Source: Cydia pomonella
Lineage: Eukaryota; Arthropoda; Insecta; Lepidoptera; Tortricidae
Assembly (NCBI RefSeq): GCF_033807575.1
Contig: NC_084722.1
Coordinates: forward strand, 2,102,832-2,166,831
Reading direction: 5' to 3'
Length of the DNA stretch: 64,000 nt
In this document: positions 24,766 to 37,500 of the stretch, in pieces
Layout of the letters: each line of letters opens with the position of its first letter
Position numbering within the stretch: the first letter of the stretch is position 1
Notes under the pieces: model-generated
What the model was told of the DNA's origin: nothing
Seen by the model: the letters and a program-made list of their open reading frames with translations, nothing else
The model's database searches: none
Made by a program: the position numbers and the translations under genes

Positions 24766-25105
24766 TATACCTGCAGTCATTTAGTAACTTCTTCATTTTC
24801 CATTGGTGTGAAAGAGACAAAATAAGGAGCAAGGGTTATAGTACACTCTGTAGTCTGTACACTTAGTAGTAGTATACATTAAAAAAAACTACTGTGCATA
24901 TACAATAAAATAAAGAGTGCCCATATGATATCATATGACACTAAAATTAATGTTGCTTGAAATCATATTGAAAACTATCAAGATTATTCTAGTCTGCATT
25001 GAAACGCGCGTCGCGTTGCCGGCGCTCGCGTACCGAGCGCCAACGCCATCTATCGAGCGTTATTTCGTGAAATCGGAGAACGCTCCAAGGATTAAGGGCT
25101 CTTAA

Positions 25106-25550
25106 GTGTATTTTGTTTTATCTCACGTTGTATGTTATTTTTTATTTTGTATCTTTGGTAGTTGGGGCAATAAATATTTTTTATCTTTATCTTTATCTTA
25201 TCTTTAATATGGGTCTAGGGGACCCTAGCGACATCGTAATTTTTCCACTTTTTTTATTCTAAGCTTAATAACTTCGTCCGCAGACGTTTCTGCTTGTTAA
25301 AAAAGAATTTAAAACATGTACATATTCCGACGAATTAAGAACATCCTCCTTGGAAATTTTGAAGTTGGTTATACCTAGAACTAGAGAATGAAATATAAAC
25401 TTGATTACTTGGCGAGCTTACTACCGTGCACCAAAATTATCCGCGGCTTCCTACTTTATCATTTAATCCATGATTATATTGATTATTTATGTACGTCACG
25501 AATTATTATTTCCAAATTAATTAATCAAATTTAATTTATTAATTGACAAG
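25106..25550 (+). promoter_or_regulatory. upstream region of the tailed protease, between the element copies
   Basis: All sequence 5' of the first exon up to the left element is 445 bp. It starts with a retrotransposon-like tail (TTTATCTTTATC near 25175-25195). Nearer the ATG there are TATATTGATTATTTATG and TTTATC/TGATTA motifs that could serve as TATA or GATA sites. No element is compelling. Confidence 0.3.
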
Positions 25551-28500
25551 ATGAATTCGTGGGGAGTGATAGTGTTTTTGGTGGCTGTTACCGTAATACA
25601 GGTATCTATTATAATATATTTTCATTTCAGATACTCTGAAAGAGGGTCATTGTGTGCAGAAAATGATACGTCTCTGCTCTAGAGCACTGAACTTTCTAAG
25701 TATGTTTTTTTCTCTTTTTTTACGATAAACAACTAAAATTTTGGTTTCAAATGGATTTGTTGAACAATTTCCATGCTGATCATTAACTTTCCATTCCATA
25801 AATAACGACATTTCTACCTAAATTGATAGTTGAAAGTACCCTATTGAAGTTTATACTTGGCCGTGTTTTGTTTAATGCGCATGTTTTTTTACTTTCCTCG
25901 TATTCGAAATGAAAAGTAGAGTGTTTAAGTGAAAGACACCATTTCATCCCTTTGTTAACAATGTACTATTGCCAGTATTGCAACCCTATGAGGTACAGAA
26001 CATTACGGCCCAAAGAATCTGGAACTTCCTGGACTCCACGGGCATTAGTAATGAACTTTAAAGGGCCGTCACAATAGATTACTGCTTGGTCGACGTGGTG
26101 CTCAAAGGCCCGCAACACCCCATAATAATACCTACTAGCCAACAATTCTTAGAAAACAATTAAAATTCTAAATTTGTGCAGTAAAGTTTTAATAAATAAA
26201 TAAATGTACGTAATCAAAATACGGTAAAAACATATTTCTTCAACATTTTTAAAATTAAGCCCAACCAAAAGAAATTGAAAGGAACTGTCAAAAAGACCAT
26301 CATTCGACGTGAGATTTAGAGGTATAGGCAGAAAAGTAGATTTGATTCTAAAAAAAACTAAAAGCTGAAATAACTTAAAAACCAATTAATTTAGACCTCT
26401 GGTTGACGAGCTCTAGAATAACCTCTTTAAGGAATAGATCGAATTACCAGTCACTCTGTAATGTAATTTTACTTAGTTCAGTTACCAAGGGGTAGAAATT
26501 AATGTATTCTCTCAAGAAGAATTTTAAACGACGTGTACAATTTGATACATCAGTACCCCTAGTGTAAATAAATTCGATTTCCAAACGTGACGTACGCGTT
26601 TGCGTTTAGTCTCATTTTGAATTGGATTTCGAAAGAGCGCGCCAAGCGGGACGTTTTGGAAACTCAAAATCCTATACAAAATGAGACTTAAGAGCCCTTA
26701 ATCCTTGGAGCGTTCTCCGATTTCACGAAATAACGCTCGATAGATGGCGTTGGCGCTCGGTACGCGAGCGCCGGCAACGCGACGCGCGTTTCAATGCAGA
26801 CTAGAATAATCTTGATAGTTTTCAATATGATTTCAAGCAACATTAATTTTAGTGTCATATGATATCATATGGGCACTCTTTATTTTATTGTATATGCACA
26901 GTAGTTTTTTTTAATGTATACTACTACTAAGTGTACAGACTACAGAGTGTACTATAACCCTTGCTCCTTATTTTGTCTCTTTCACACCAATGGAAAATGA
27001 AGAAGTTACTAAATGACTGCAGGTATAAATAAAGTATATTAGTGCGATAGAGAGACAGATAGTGTTTCGTTGTCGTATCATAAACGATTGGCATGTTGGC
27101 CACACACTTGCTTAGTGCCTAGCCAAAATACCAATCGTTTGCGTATATTAGTGCGATAGAGAGAGAGTAGTGTTTCGTTGTCGTATCGTAAACGATTGGC
27201 ATGTTGGCTACGCACCCATGATACCTAGCCAAGAAGCCAATCGATTGCGCATATTAGTGCGATAGAGAGACAGATAGTGTTTCCTTGTCGTATCGTAAAC
27301 GTTTGGCATGTTGGCTACGCACCCATGCTGCCCAGCCAAGATGCCAATCGTTTGTGCATATTAGTACGAGAGAGAGACAGATAGTGTTTCGTTGTCGTAT
27401 CGATTGGCATGGTGGCCCAATAGATTTGACGAGTACCATCGATCTAAATGAAGTCCAGGGTCTCATGATGGAGTCAGGAGTTGGTCACCAGAACTCCTAA
27501 TCTACTCATTATAATTCCATCGTGTTTGGGCTCAAAAGATTTGCCCTGACGAGTACCATCGATCTAGATGAAGTCCAGGGTCTCATGATGGAGTCAGGAG
27601 TTGGTCACCATAATTCCTAATCTACTCATCATAACTCCATCGTGTTTGGGCTCAATAGATTTGCCCTCACGAGCACCATCAATCTAGATGATGTTCAGGG
27701 TCTCATGATGGAGTCAGGAGTTGGTCACTAGAACTCCTAATCTACTCATTATAATTCCATCGTGTTTGGGCTCAAAAGATTTGCCCTGACGAGTACCATC
27801 GATCTAGATGAAGTCCAGGGTCTCATGATGGAGTCAGGAGTTGGTCAGCATAATTCCTAATCTACTCATCATAACTCCATCGTGTTTGGGCTCAATAGAT
27901 TTGCCCTCACGAGCACCATCAATCTAGATGATGTTCAGGGTCTCATGATGGAGTCAGGAGTTGGTCACTAGAACTCCTAATCTACTCATTATAATTCCAT
28001 CGTGTTTGGGCTCAAAAGATTTGCCCTGACGAGTACCATCGATCTAGATGAAGTCCAGGGTCTCATGATGGAGTCAGGAGTTGGTCACCATAATTCCTAA
28101 TCTACTCATCATAACTCCATCGTGTTTGGGCTCAATAGATTTGCCCTCACGAGCACCATCAATCTAGATGATGTTCAGGGTCTCATGATGGAGTCAGGAG
28201 TTGGTCACTAGAACTCCTATTCTACTCATTATAATTCCATCGTGTTTGGGCTCAAAAGATTTGCCCTGACGAGTACCATCGATCTAGATGAAGTCCAGGG
28301 TCTCATGATGGAGTCAGGAGTTGGTCACCAGAACTCCTAATCTACTCATCATAACTCCATCGTGTTTGGGCTCAATAGATCGATGGTACTCGTCAGGGCA
28401 AATCTTTTGAGCCCAAACACGATGGAATTATAATGAGTAGATTAGGAGTTCTAGTGACCAACTCCTGACTCCATCATGAGACCCTGGACCTCATCTAGAT

Positions 28501-31500
28501 CGATGGTGCTCATCAGGGCAAATCTTTTGAGCCCAAACACGTTGGAATTATAATGAGTAGATTAGGAGTTCTAGTGACCAACTCCTGACTCCATCATGAG
28601 ACCCTGGACTTTATCTAGATTGATGATGCTCGTCAGGGCAAATCTATTGAGCCCGAACACGATGAGGTTATGATGAGTAGTTTAGGAGTTCTGGTGACCA
28701 ACTCCTGACTCCATCATGAGACCCTGGGCCTCATCTAGATCGATGGTGTTCATCAGGGCAAATCTATTGAGCCCAAACACGATGGAGTTATGATGAGTAG
28801 ATTAGGAGTTCTGGTGACCAGCTCCTGACACCATCATGAGACCCTGGACCTCATCTAGATTGAAGGTGCTCATCAGGGCAACTCTGTTGAGCCCAAACAC
28901 GATGGAATTATAATGAGTAGATTAGGAGTTCTAGTGACCAACTCCTGACTCCATCATGAGACCCTGGACCTCATCTAGATCGATGGTGTTCGTCAGGGCA
29001 AATCTTTTGAGCCCAAACACGATGGGATTATAATTAGTAGATTAGGAGTTCTGGTGACCAACTCCTGACTCCATCATGAGAACTTGGACTTCATCCGGGT
29101 CAAAAATAATAATGCAAACCCTAACGTAATTTCAAGTGAAAATGCGTTTTTCAGAAAATCGCAGCCAAATAACACTAGACCTTACTCATAGTGTTGTGTT
29201 CCTGCCGGTGAGTAAGGTTGCCAGAGCTCAACGAGGGGCGGGAGGGGGTTAGGGTCGGCAACGCGCATGTAACTCCTCTGGAGTTGCAGGCGTACATATG
29301 CGGGCCGTATGCTTGTTTGCCACCGACTTAGTATTAAAAAAAAGTAACAGTTAGGCATACTGTAAAAAATGAACTTTTATTAAGATTTTCTAATCGCAGT
29401 ATATAGCACTTCTCGGAACTCCGTAGCTGATTACGATCGCAACGAATGCCTGACAATCGAGCACAGGTCCGTCCTCTAAGCGCGCTCCGCGCGGACTGAG
29501 AGCGGGGCGTCGCTGCTGCGTGATTTATAGTAATTTATACGTGTTTTAAAAAAATATAAATTTACGGCAATGTAGGTCCCATAGTTACGATTTTTTTTTT
29601 ATAGGTTAACATAAAGTTACAGTTTGCTATAATATTATTTTTAAAGCAAAATATGCGTATAATTTGCGGAAATAAAATATAATAAAACTCTGTTTTCGCC
29701 AAAAAAATGAAGAAAACTCGGAAGGTATTTTATCAGTTTTTTCAAATGAATCTTCGATTGTTAATCATTCCAGCCCCTCGTACGAGATATGTTGAATCAA
29801 ATTGTAGTCATTCATGTACCAAATGATTCTTGTTTATAGCAAAATTGAGAACCGAAACGCCACATCTCACTGCAAAATTTGGAAAAGACTCTCAAAAAAC
29901 CTCATTAAAAAAGAGGTTTAAAAGAGAAAATGAAAATTTGAACTGTTGGAGCCCCTAGTTTAGGAAACGATTATTTAAGTACGTTATCAGTTTTTGAATA
30001 AATACTAATAGTTACGTCGTAATCTTGAATGAAAAAGGAAGCATTTTACAAAATACGCTCGTCTGTAGGAATAAGGACTCTTAACGAAAACGCGTTCGTC
30101 ACGTTATGATGTCGATCAAAGTTACACTAGGGGTACAGTACCCCTAGTGTAAATATTTTCGACAGCGAAACGTGACGTACGCGTTTGCGTTAAGTGTCAT
30201 TTTGTATGAGATTTTTGACTTTCCGAAACGTCCCGCTTGGCGCGCTGTTCAAAAACCCATACAAAATGAGACTTAACGCAAACGCGTACGTCACGTTTCG
30301 AAATCGAAATTATTTACACTAGGGGTACTGGTTACTTCTCAGTGTACAACATGGTAATGCCCAATAGTTGACACCCTGTTGTAAATAAAGTTAAAATCAA
30401 GACACATACTGTGCCAGTGACGAGCATTCGGACGTTAACTTTTTATATTAATGAGTATGTGGATTTAGATATTTGATACATGTTATAAATGGTGTAGAAT
30501 TTAGCCCGTCAACGATTTCAGCCGGATTATCGTCATCGATAAGCTGGATTACATTATCAGTAATATTAGTAGTTATCTTGTTAATTAAAAAATGAAGTTG
30601 ATAATATTTGATGTTTTAGGTATACGCGGAGGATCTCGCGTTTCCCGAAAATGCAAGAAGTAAGTAACACAAATATCCCATTATTGGACACCTTCACAAT
30701 GGGACCTCGGCCAAAATAATTTTTAACGCTTAATGGAAATTGTGTACCGTAAAACCACCCAACTATAATCCAAAGCTCCCAACTATGGTCCACAAATAAA
30801 CGAATTTTTTCTCGTTCAGGTGTGTATTTTACAATATTTTTGTAGTTCTAAGGCAAAGTATGTTTCTAAATGGAAGGTAAAACTAGGAGTACGTAAACCA
30901 AAATGAACATTGGTATAGATAGGTACTTAATTTCATTTTGAACTTGTGGACCATAGTTACAGTATTGGACTATAGTTGGGTGGTTTTACGGTACCTACAT
31001 ATCTTGTTTCGAGAGACAAATTGACAATATTTATAACGATAACTATATTATTTATGCCGATATTTAAAAAACATGGGATATCCCAACAACAACTACGTTA
31101 CTTTAATAAACCTTATATTTTATTAGAAAATTGCAGGAAGACCATTGGTTAATGGTAAACAATAAGACAATTTTACTTTTTAACCGACTTCAAGATTTCA
31201 AAAGGAGGAGGTTATCAATTCGGGTGTATGTATTTGTAATAATTTCTTATAAAAAAAATCCTTGGGGCAAAATGGTAACGCAGTGGTAATAATAACAGAG
31301 TTACCTACAATTAAGCAGTTGAATTTAGAAAAATAAAGAATTTTACTAAACAATTGTAAGTACAAATTATTTGTATCAAATTAATAATTGTGTTAAATTT
31401 TAAAATAACAAGTTGCCTGAAATTCATTTTAATTTGGAAAGGGACAAGTGTTTAGGCATTAATAAGTATTTTTCACCACACCAACTGGTAAAGGTCCTCT

Positions 31501-34500
31501 TGATTGTTAAAAAACTAATGAGAAAGTTGCATTTTATCCACATGTGGGGCAAAGTCATGAAATGCAAATTTTGAGTTGTTTCCTTATGCTAGCTGGTAGG
31601 ATTGACTTTCAAATGATAATTTCTTTATTACGTTCATTTGGATTTGATTTGGTTTGAGTTTTTTGGTATTTCATAACTAGTTAGTATTGTCCCTGTGTTA
31701 ATGAGGTGAATTTTTTTGTGTTTCACTCGGAGGCAAAGATTGTTTAACCCTCGTGGTTTGTATCCTCGCAACGCTCAAGATTCCACTTCTCGAACCACTC
31801 GCTACGCTCGTGGTTCAATTTTGGATTCTTTCGCTTGCTCAGGACTCAATATTAGCACGAGCGGTTAAACAACTTTGTCCCCTTATAAAACAAATAACTA
31901 TTGGCCCACCTAACAGCAGTCCGAACCGAGGCGCCCGACACTGCAATGATCGCCCACACTGATTGTTGAAGCCATGTCATTAGGTACGGATTGTAAGGTA
32001 AGGTCAATAGGGTTGTTTCCATCTACAAATCTTAGGGCAGAATTGTATCCTAATAAATTCTTTTGGATTATAAGGACATGTTAAACTACTTTTAGGGGAC
32101 CTGTAATGACCATATTTTTGTAAATATTGAATTTAAAATATCTTTTGGCACACGTTACGTGACCAAACTCGAAACGTCATTGAACATTCTGATGACGTCA
32201 CAACTCTCGGATTGACACTGTTGACAGTTAGGCGATAGACAACAAATGACAAATGTCAGTTGACAGTTCGTATCTTCTACGTGCGTATGTAGTTATGTGT
32301 CAAACCGTAAACTGTGACGTCACACAATTTTCAAAGAGCGTTTTGGGCGCGAAAGCATCTGTCAAAATATATTTTGTTAATTTAACATATTTAAAGCCGT
32401 TTTAGTATAAAAGTTGAATTTTAGGGCAACTTTTAGTTAATATAGAACGTAATACGAGCGTTTCGAAAAATTGGAAACAACCCTATTCGCTCGCATGTAT
32501 TTTACGCATGCATTACGCTACGCCTGTCGTAATGATGAGAGAAATTCATACGCTACGCTACGACGACGCTTCGTGTGCGGACTTGTTTAAACTTGTACGT
32601 GCTCGTAGGGCTCTTGTCCTGCGCGCGTATTACGATATGCTTACGCGTCTCTTGCGCTTACGCGCCGTGTGCTGGGGACCTAAGTGTCTCTCTAAAGCAA
32701 AGTACAGTCGGCAATAACGTCTTGTAATTACTATTTTAGGCCCCTCCGGTGCCCGTATTGTATCCGGCTGGGAGGCCGCAGAGGGCCAGATCCCTTGGCA
32801 GCTCTCCTTGCGAATGGTGAACCCGACCGGAGCTGTGTCTTCTTGCGGTGGCTCCATAATCCATCCTGAATGGGGTTTAACTGCCGCTCACTGCACTGCA
32901 ACGTACGTAACATAGATAAAGTTACATAGTTTCTAATGATAAAACTTCGTTGTCACAAACGTATTTGTTATATAACTAGCGAGCGACCCGCCCCGCCTTC
33001 TTTCAGGTTAACAAATTATACACCGTCCTCAAGAACGACTCGATTGAGAGGTGAAAACCGCATGAAAATCCGTACAGGTTTTGAGTTTAGCGCGAACATA
33101 CATAAAGACAGACGCGGCGGGGGACTTTGTGTTATAAGATGTAATGAAATTGGGTTACTCGTACGTATATAGTCAAGAAGCTCCTCGTTATGGAGCGAAA
33201 CGTGTCGAACAGTCTTTGACTTAAAATACGTGAGAGACCCATTTGAATATACGTATTTAATGCATACTTACTTACTGCTGTGGCGCAGCAACCCGGAGTG
33301 AATCTTGGCCTCCGACACCAAAGACCGCCATGCTTCTCTGTCCAAAGCCGTTTCTGTTCCATCGACGGCGCCGAGTTCGCTAAGGTCTCTTTGCACTTCG
33401 TCTCTCCAGCATACCATATTTAATGCATACCTTTCTTAGTTTCTAACCGAACCATTAAAGGCAGGACCTTTAATGGTTCGGTTAGATTATTTGGCCTAGC
33501 CACTTAGAAAATCGTTAATATAAAGGCCGATCAAAACTTAAACAATGTACTAGACATGCGCGAAACAGTGCTTCAAAAAGTAATGCTATATCACATCACT
33601 TTTTCGAAAACGTAATGTTACACTGAGATATCACATCACTTATCACTCGAAACGAAACATTTACCCGAACGAATACAGCGCGCGGGCGCGCGCGTGATGG
33701 CAACATCACACTCATCACAGTACCAACTACATTACGCAGCGAGTGTTAGGACTCTAGGGCGTATCATATCGGCGCGTCGATCTATTACGCATTGCGTTTT
33801 GTCACCGCCATGTGATAGATCGTTTTTGTTAATGTTTTTATTTTTATAGTCGTAAAATATGCATCATAGATAAAAAATAAAAGAAAATATCTGTTAATTA
33901 ATGAGATAACGCCATCGAGAGTCACTAGGTAGTATTTTTATTTGGGTATATCAATAAAATTATGATATGATACTGATACTGATACGAGAATGTACTGTAA
34001 ACACTAGCTCACTATTAAATTAAAGATAAATAAGTAACTTCACTCGTGCTTAATTTAGTTTGCCGCGAAAGTCAACCAAACCAAACATTTCACAACAATA
34101 ATAAACAGTAAATACGTTTTTGTTCGTCAAATTCAAACTCGCAAGCGAATTATCATTTAGCCGCATCCTTATAGGTAAAATACTAAAAACATTGTAAGCT
34201 CTATGGTAACGCATTACAGTTTTAAATCGATTGCAGGTGCAAAAATCCGTTATCGTATCAATTTAATGAAATTTGCAATAACTCAAATGAGACTGCTACC
34301 GACCGGCTGAGCGGACCGATCCGAAGTGTTCCGAAAGCATTGCGGAATGAGAGCGAGCGAGCAGTGAGTGCGGGTGCGAGCGGGATAGCAAAGTAATGAT
34401 AGCATGGCAAACAAACATCACACATCACACCATCACGTCTCATTGCTCATTATACATTACGCGGATTGTACTTGAACGGACCTTTCGTACCGACTACCGG

Positions 34501-37500
34501 CGCGTCAATCTATATTGATGCTTTACGAGTTTACGCGCGCTTCGGCCAGTCATATGCTCCAGTGATGTTTGAAGTAATGCTTGGTTTCTCGGAGTGATGC
34601 GTAATGCAACATTACGCGTTTGAGTGATATCTCATTTGTGATGTTACGCGCATTACTTACACATGTCTACAATGTACCTATAGAAATTGTAATGTAATAT
34701 ATTTACCTCAGTAAATCATACGATATAATGTATTTCCAACGGTTCGCCAACACAACCATCACGCGGTGCGACCGCGCTGCTCGCCGGTCTAACTTCGACT
34801 GGCCGTTACTGTTAGTGACGTCATCATTATGTAAGCGCTCGAGACGTCTAGAGTCAGACCAAGATAAGTTGGCAGCGATTTTGACAGCCTAGACAGTGCA
34901 GGTGTTATTTTAAACGTTAAACTTCTCTGAAATCATGACGTATATTTAACGTTTGCACAGACTGGCCTATCAAAATCGCTGCTAACTTAGCTTGGTCTGA
35001 CTCTATACACTACAGAAATAGTCTCGTGATTTTTCGTATCATTTGTCTCATACATTTTGTCCTTTCTTTTAGAGTTTGTCGATGTGCAGTCGTCACCTTG
35101 GCTATTTATTAATTATTCAAAAATTTGATTCAGGCAACGAGGCCCATTATTACAAATACCTTACAGACTAACATAGATATACATTTTATAAAATTACTAC
35201 TAAACACTAGGCGAAAAAACGGCGTAGCTCCGTCCGAAACACGACAACCTTCGGCCAGAAGTCGGCACACTCGATGCTCCCCTGCAGCGGTCGCGGCACG
35301 CGCACAACAAAAGTTGAAGTGCACGAAGAAGCGCGATCAAAGCTGGAACGCCCTCAGCGTATCTGCTATGCCCCTAGGCGACTTTTAATATACAAGACAG
35401 TCCTGTTCGAATTAACTCGGTTCAAAATATCTTCCTTGTAGATAAAGGTGGCCAATAAAAATCATCACACACAATTCCCAAATCTGTTCCAGCCGCGTCA
35501 CCATGGTGCTTCGCGCCGGCGCAGTCAGCCTGTGGCGTCCGGAGCTCATCTTCGAGACTTTCGAGTATTTCAATCATCCCCTGTATATTGATGCCCTGCA
35601 GTCCATCGTGCAGCCTCATGACATCGCCATACTGAAGTTCCAACGTACCATCACCTTCTCTGGTAAGCATTAGAGAGTAGACACGATCGTTTTAACCACT
35701 TCAGAACAGTTCAGAAAAGTCAAGTAGGTAAACTAAGTAGGTACTAGTAGTTACTGTTATAGAATCATATTGATTAGAAATGCGAAGATTATATAAAAAT
35801 TATGACTGTGAAGAATAACGAATGTGATCAAATGCAGTTGTGTAGAATTCATAATGTGCAAAATTCCGAATAGAAAGAAACGCGATCGGGTAAAAATATG
35901 ACTGTGAAGTATAATGAATAGGAAGAAACAATAGAGGCAGAAATGACGAATTATCCTTTGAATGCAATATTATTATATATGTATATTCTAATGGCGTGTT
36001 GCTCTTTTACAGACCGTGTGCAGCCCATCCGTGTCCAGAACTCTCTCGACAAGAACCGCGACTACAATGGTGTGAGGCTTGAAGCTTCTGGCTGGGGGCG
36101 CACTTGGACCAACGGTAATATAAGACTGTGCCTATGGTTGACCCTATCCATGTGATAAAATGGACCTTTTTTTATGACAGATTTTGATAAAAATTGGTAG
36201 GATTCAAAAACTAATTCTAATCGGAAAAACACGAAATCCAAATTAGGGACAAAAAAATGAATGAAAATTCCCATTGGGTTACGGGAAATTCTACACGATT
36301 TTCGTAACTCAGCGGTAGCAGCATGGTTCCATTTTTATCACCTTTCACTATGCCTGTCACTTTTGCACTTACATACTTGTTAGAACGTGACAGGCATGGT
36401 GACAAATGATAAAGAGCCGACCATCTTAGGCCTACAGTAGAAGATTTTGTAGGATATACAGTAAAATTGCGCTTATGTTGTACAGAATAAGAAACTATCT
36501 ATCCACCAAATTTCGAGTAGCTCCGAAGGAGTTACATGCGCGTTGCCGACCCTAACACTCCGCACCCTCGTTGAGCTCTGGCAACCTTACTCACGGCAGG
36601 AACACAACAGTGAGTAGGGTCTAGTGTTATTTGGCTGCGGTTTTCTGTAAGGTTGAGGTACTTCCCCAGTTGGGCTCTACCTATGTACATATGTACCTGT
36701 TACCTTTTATTGTACTGTCATTTAAGTATTTAAGATGCACTGACTATCCAGGAACTTCTAGAACGGAGAAGCACAAGACGCGTCCGTTAGGAACCATTTA
36801 TTTAAAGAGTGTGATGAATTGTAGGTATACATTAATCTGTCGGTGAGAATTGATTTTACCCTCTTACATAATTATACTCATATATCACAGTCATAAGAAC
36901 GACCTTTTTCTAAAATGTGTTTGATCTATTCGCAGGAGCTACTCCCGAGAACTTGCAGTGGGTGTACCTGTCCGGAGACTCGAACGAGCGCTGCCGGTCT
37001 GCGTACGGCGGGAGCTCCATAATCGTAGACTCCACCATCTGCGCCAGTGCCTACAATGTCACCAGTCAGTCTACTTGTCAGGTAAAGAATCCTGGGAAAG
37101 AGACCTGGGAGTCGAGCTAGCTGTATTCGGTGGTCACTATTGCCTCCATTTCAGAGGGCCTACCGCGAACCACGTTCGACGTGTTACCTCTCTGTCGTAC
37201 TTGTAAATTTGTACGTAAGTGTGACAGGGAGGCAACACGTCGAACGTGGTTCGCGGTAAGCCCTCAGATTTCACTATCGCACGGGTTTTGACGTTTTACT
37301 TCAATAACTCTGAAAGTATATACTTCAGTACCCCTAGTGTAAAATTAATTTACACTAGGGGTACTGAAGTATATACTTTACTGAAGTATAAGCGAAACGT
37401 GTCATACGCGTTTGCGTTAAGTCTCATTTTGTATGGGATTTTGAGTTTCCAACACTTCCCGCTTGGCGCGCTATTTCTAAATCCCATACGAAATGAGACT

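Larger units (their letters stand above)
21708..25105 (+). mobile_element. 3.39-kb TTAA-flanked non-autonomous element carrying satellite DNA, left copy
   Basis: TTAA at 21708-21711 and 25102-25105 brackets 3,390 bp. The ends form short terminal inverted repeats: GAGTCCTTATTCC on the left and, read inward, GAGCCCTTAATCC on the right (11 of 13 match). TTAA duplication is the hallmark of the piggyBac superfamily, but the TIR does not let me assign it firmly. No transposase frame is present. Inside, in order: about 735 bp of AT-rich DNA, a copy of a common interspersed repeat (22447-22645), two opposed satellite blocks (22690-24370), a roughly 107-bp tandem array (24373-24765) and a 330-bp end. 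A matching copy lies inverted at 26688-30084. Confidence 0.8.
26688..30084 (-). mobile_element. 3.39-kb TTAA-flanked element, right copy in inverted orientation, within protease intron 1
   Basis: TTAA at 26688-26691 and 30081-30084 brackets 3,389 bp that is the reverse complement of the left copy. I saw one clear length difference, a run of nine T (near 22449) against eight A (near 29336). It is inserted in a palindromic MITE, which continues on both sides (26551-26690 and 30085-30136), so the TTAA of the MITE was the target and is duplicated. This gives direct evidence of transposition. It lies wholly in intron 1 of the tailed protease. Confidence 0.8.

Noticed and set aside
21708..30084. 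A single giant palindrome or assembly fold-back
   Set aside because: Each arm is bordered by its own TTAA, the flanks differ, and the right arm cleanly splits a MITE. That fits two insertions better. An assembly artefact is not fully excluded.
35125..35388. GC-rich frame between protease exons
   Set aside because: It ends about 100 bp before the real exon, is out of context and has no family resemblance; probably repeat DNA.
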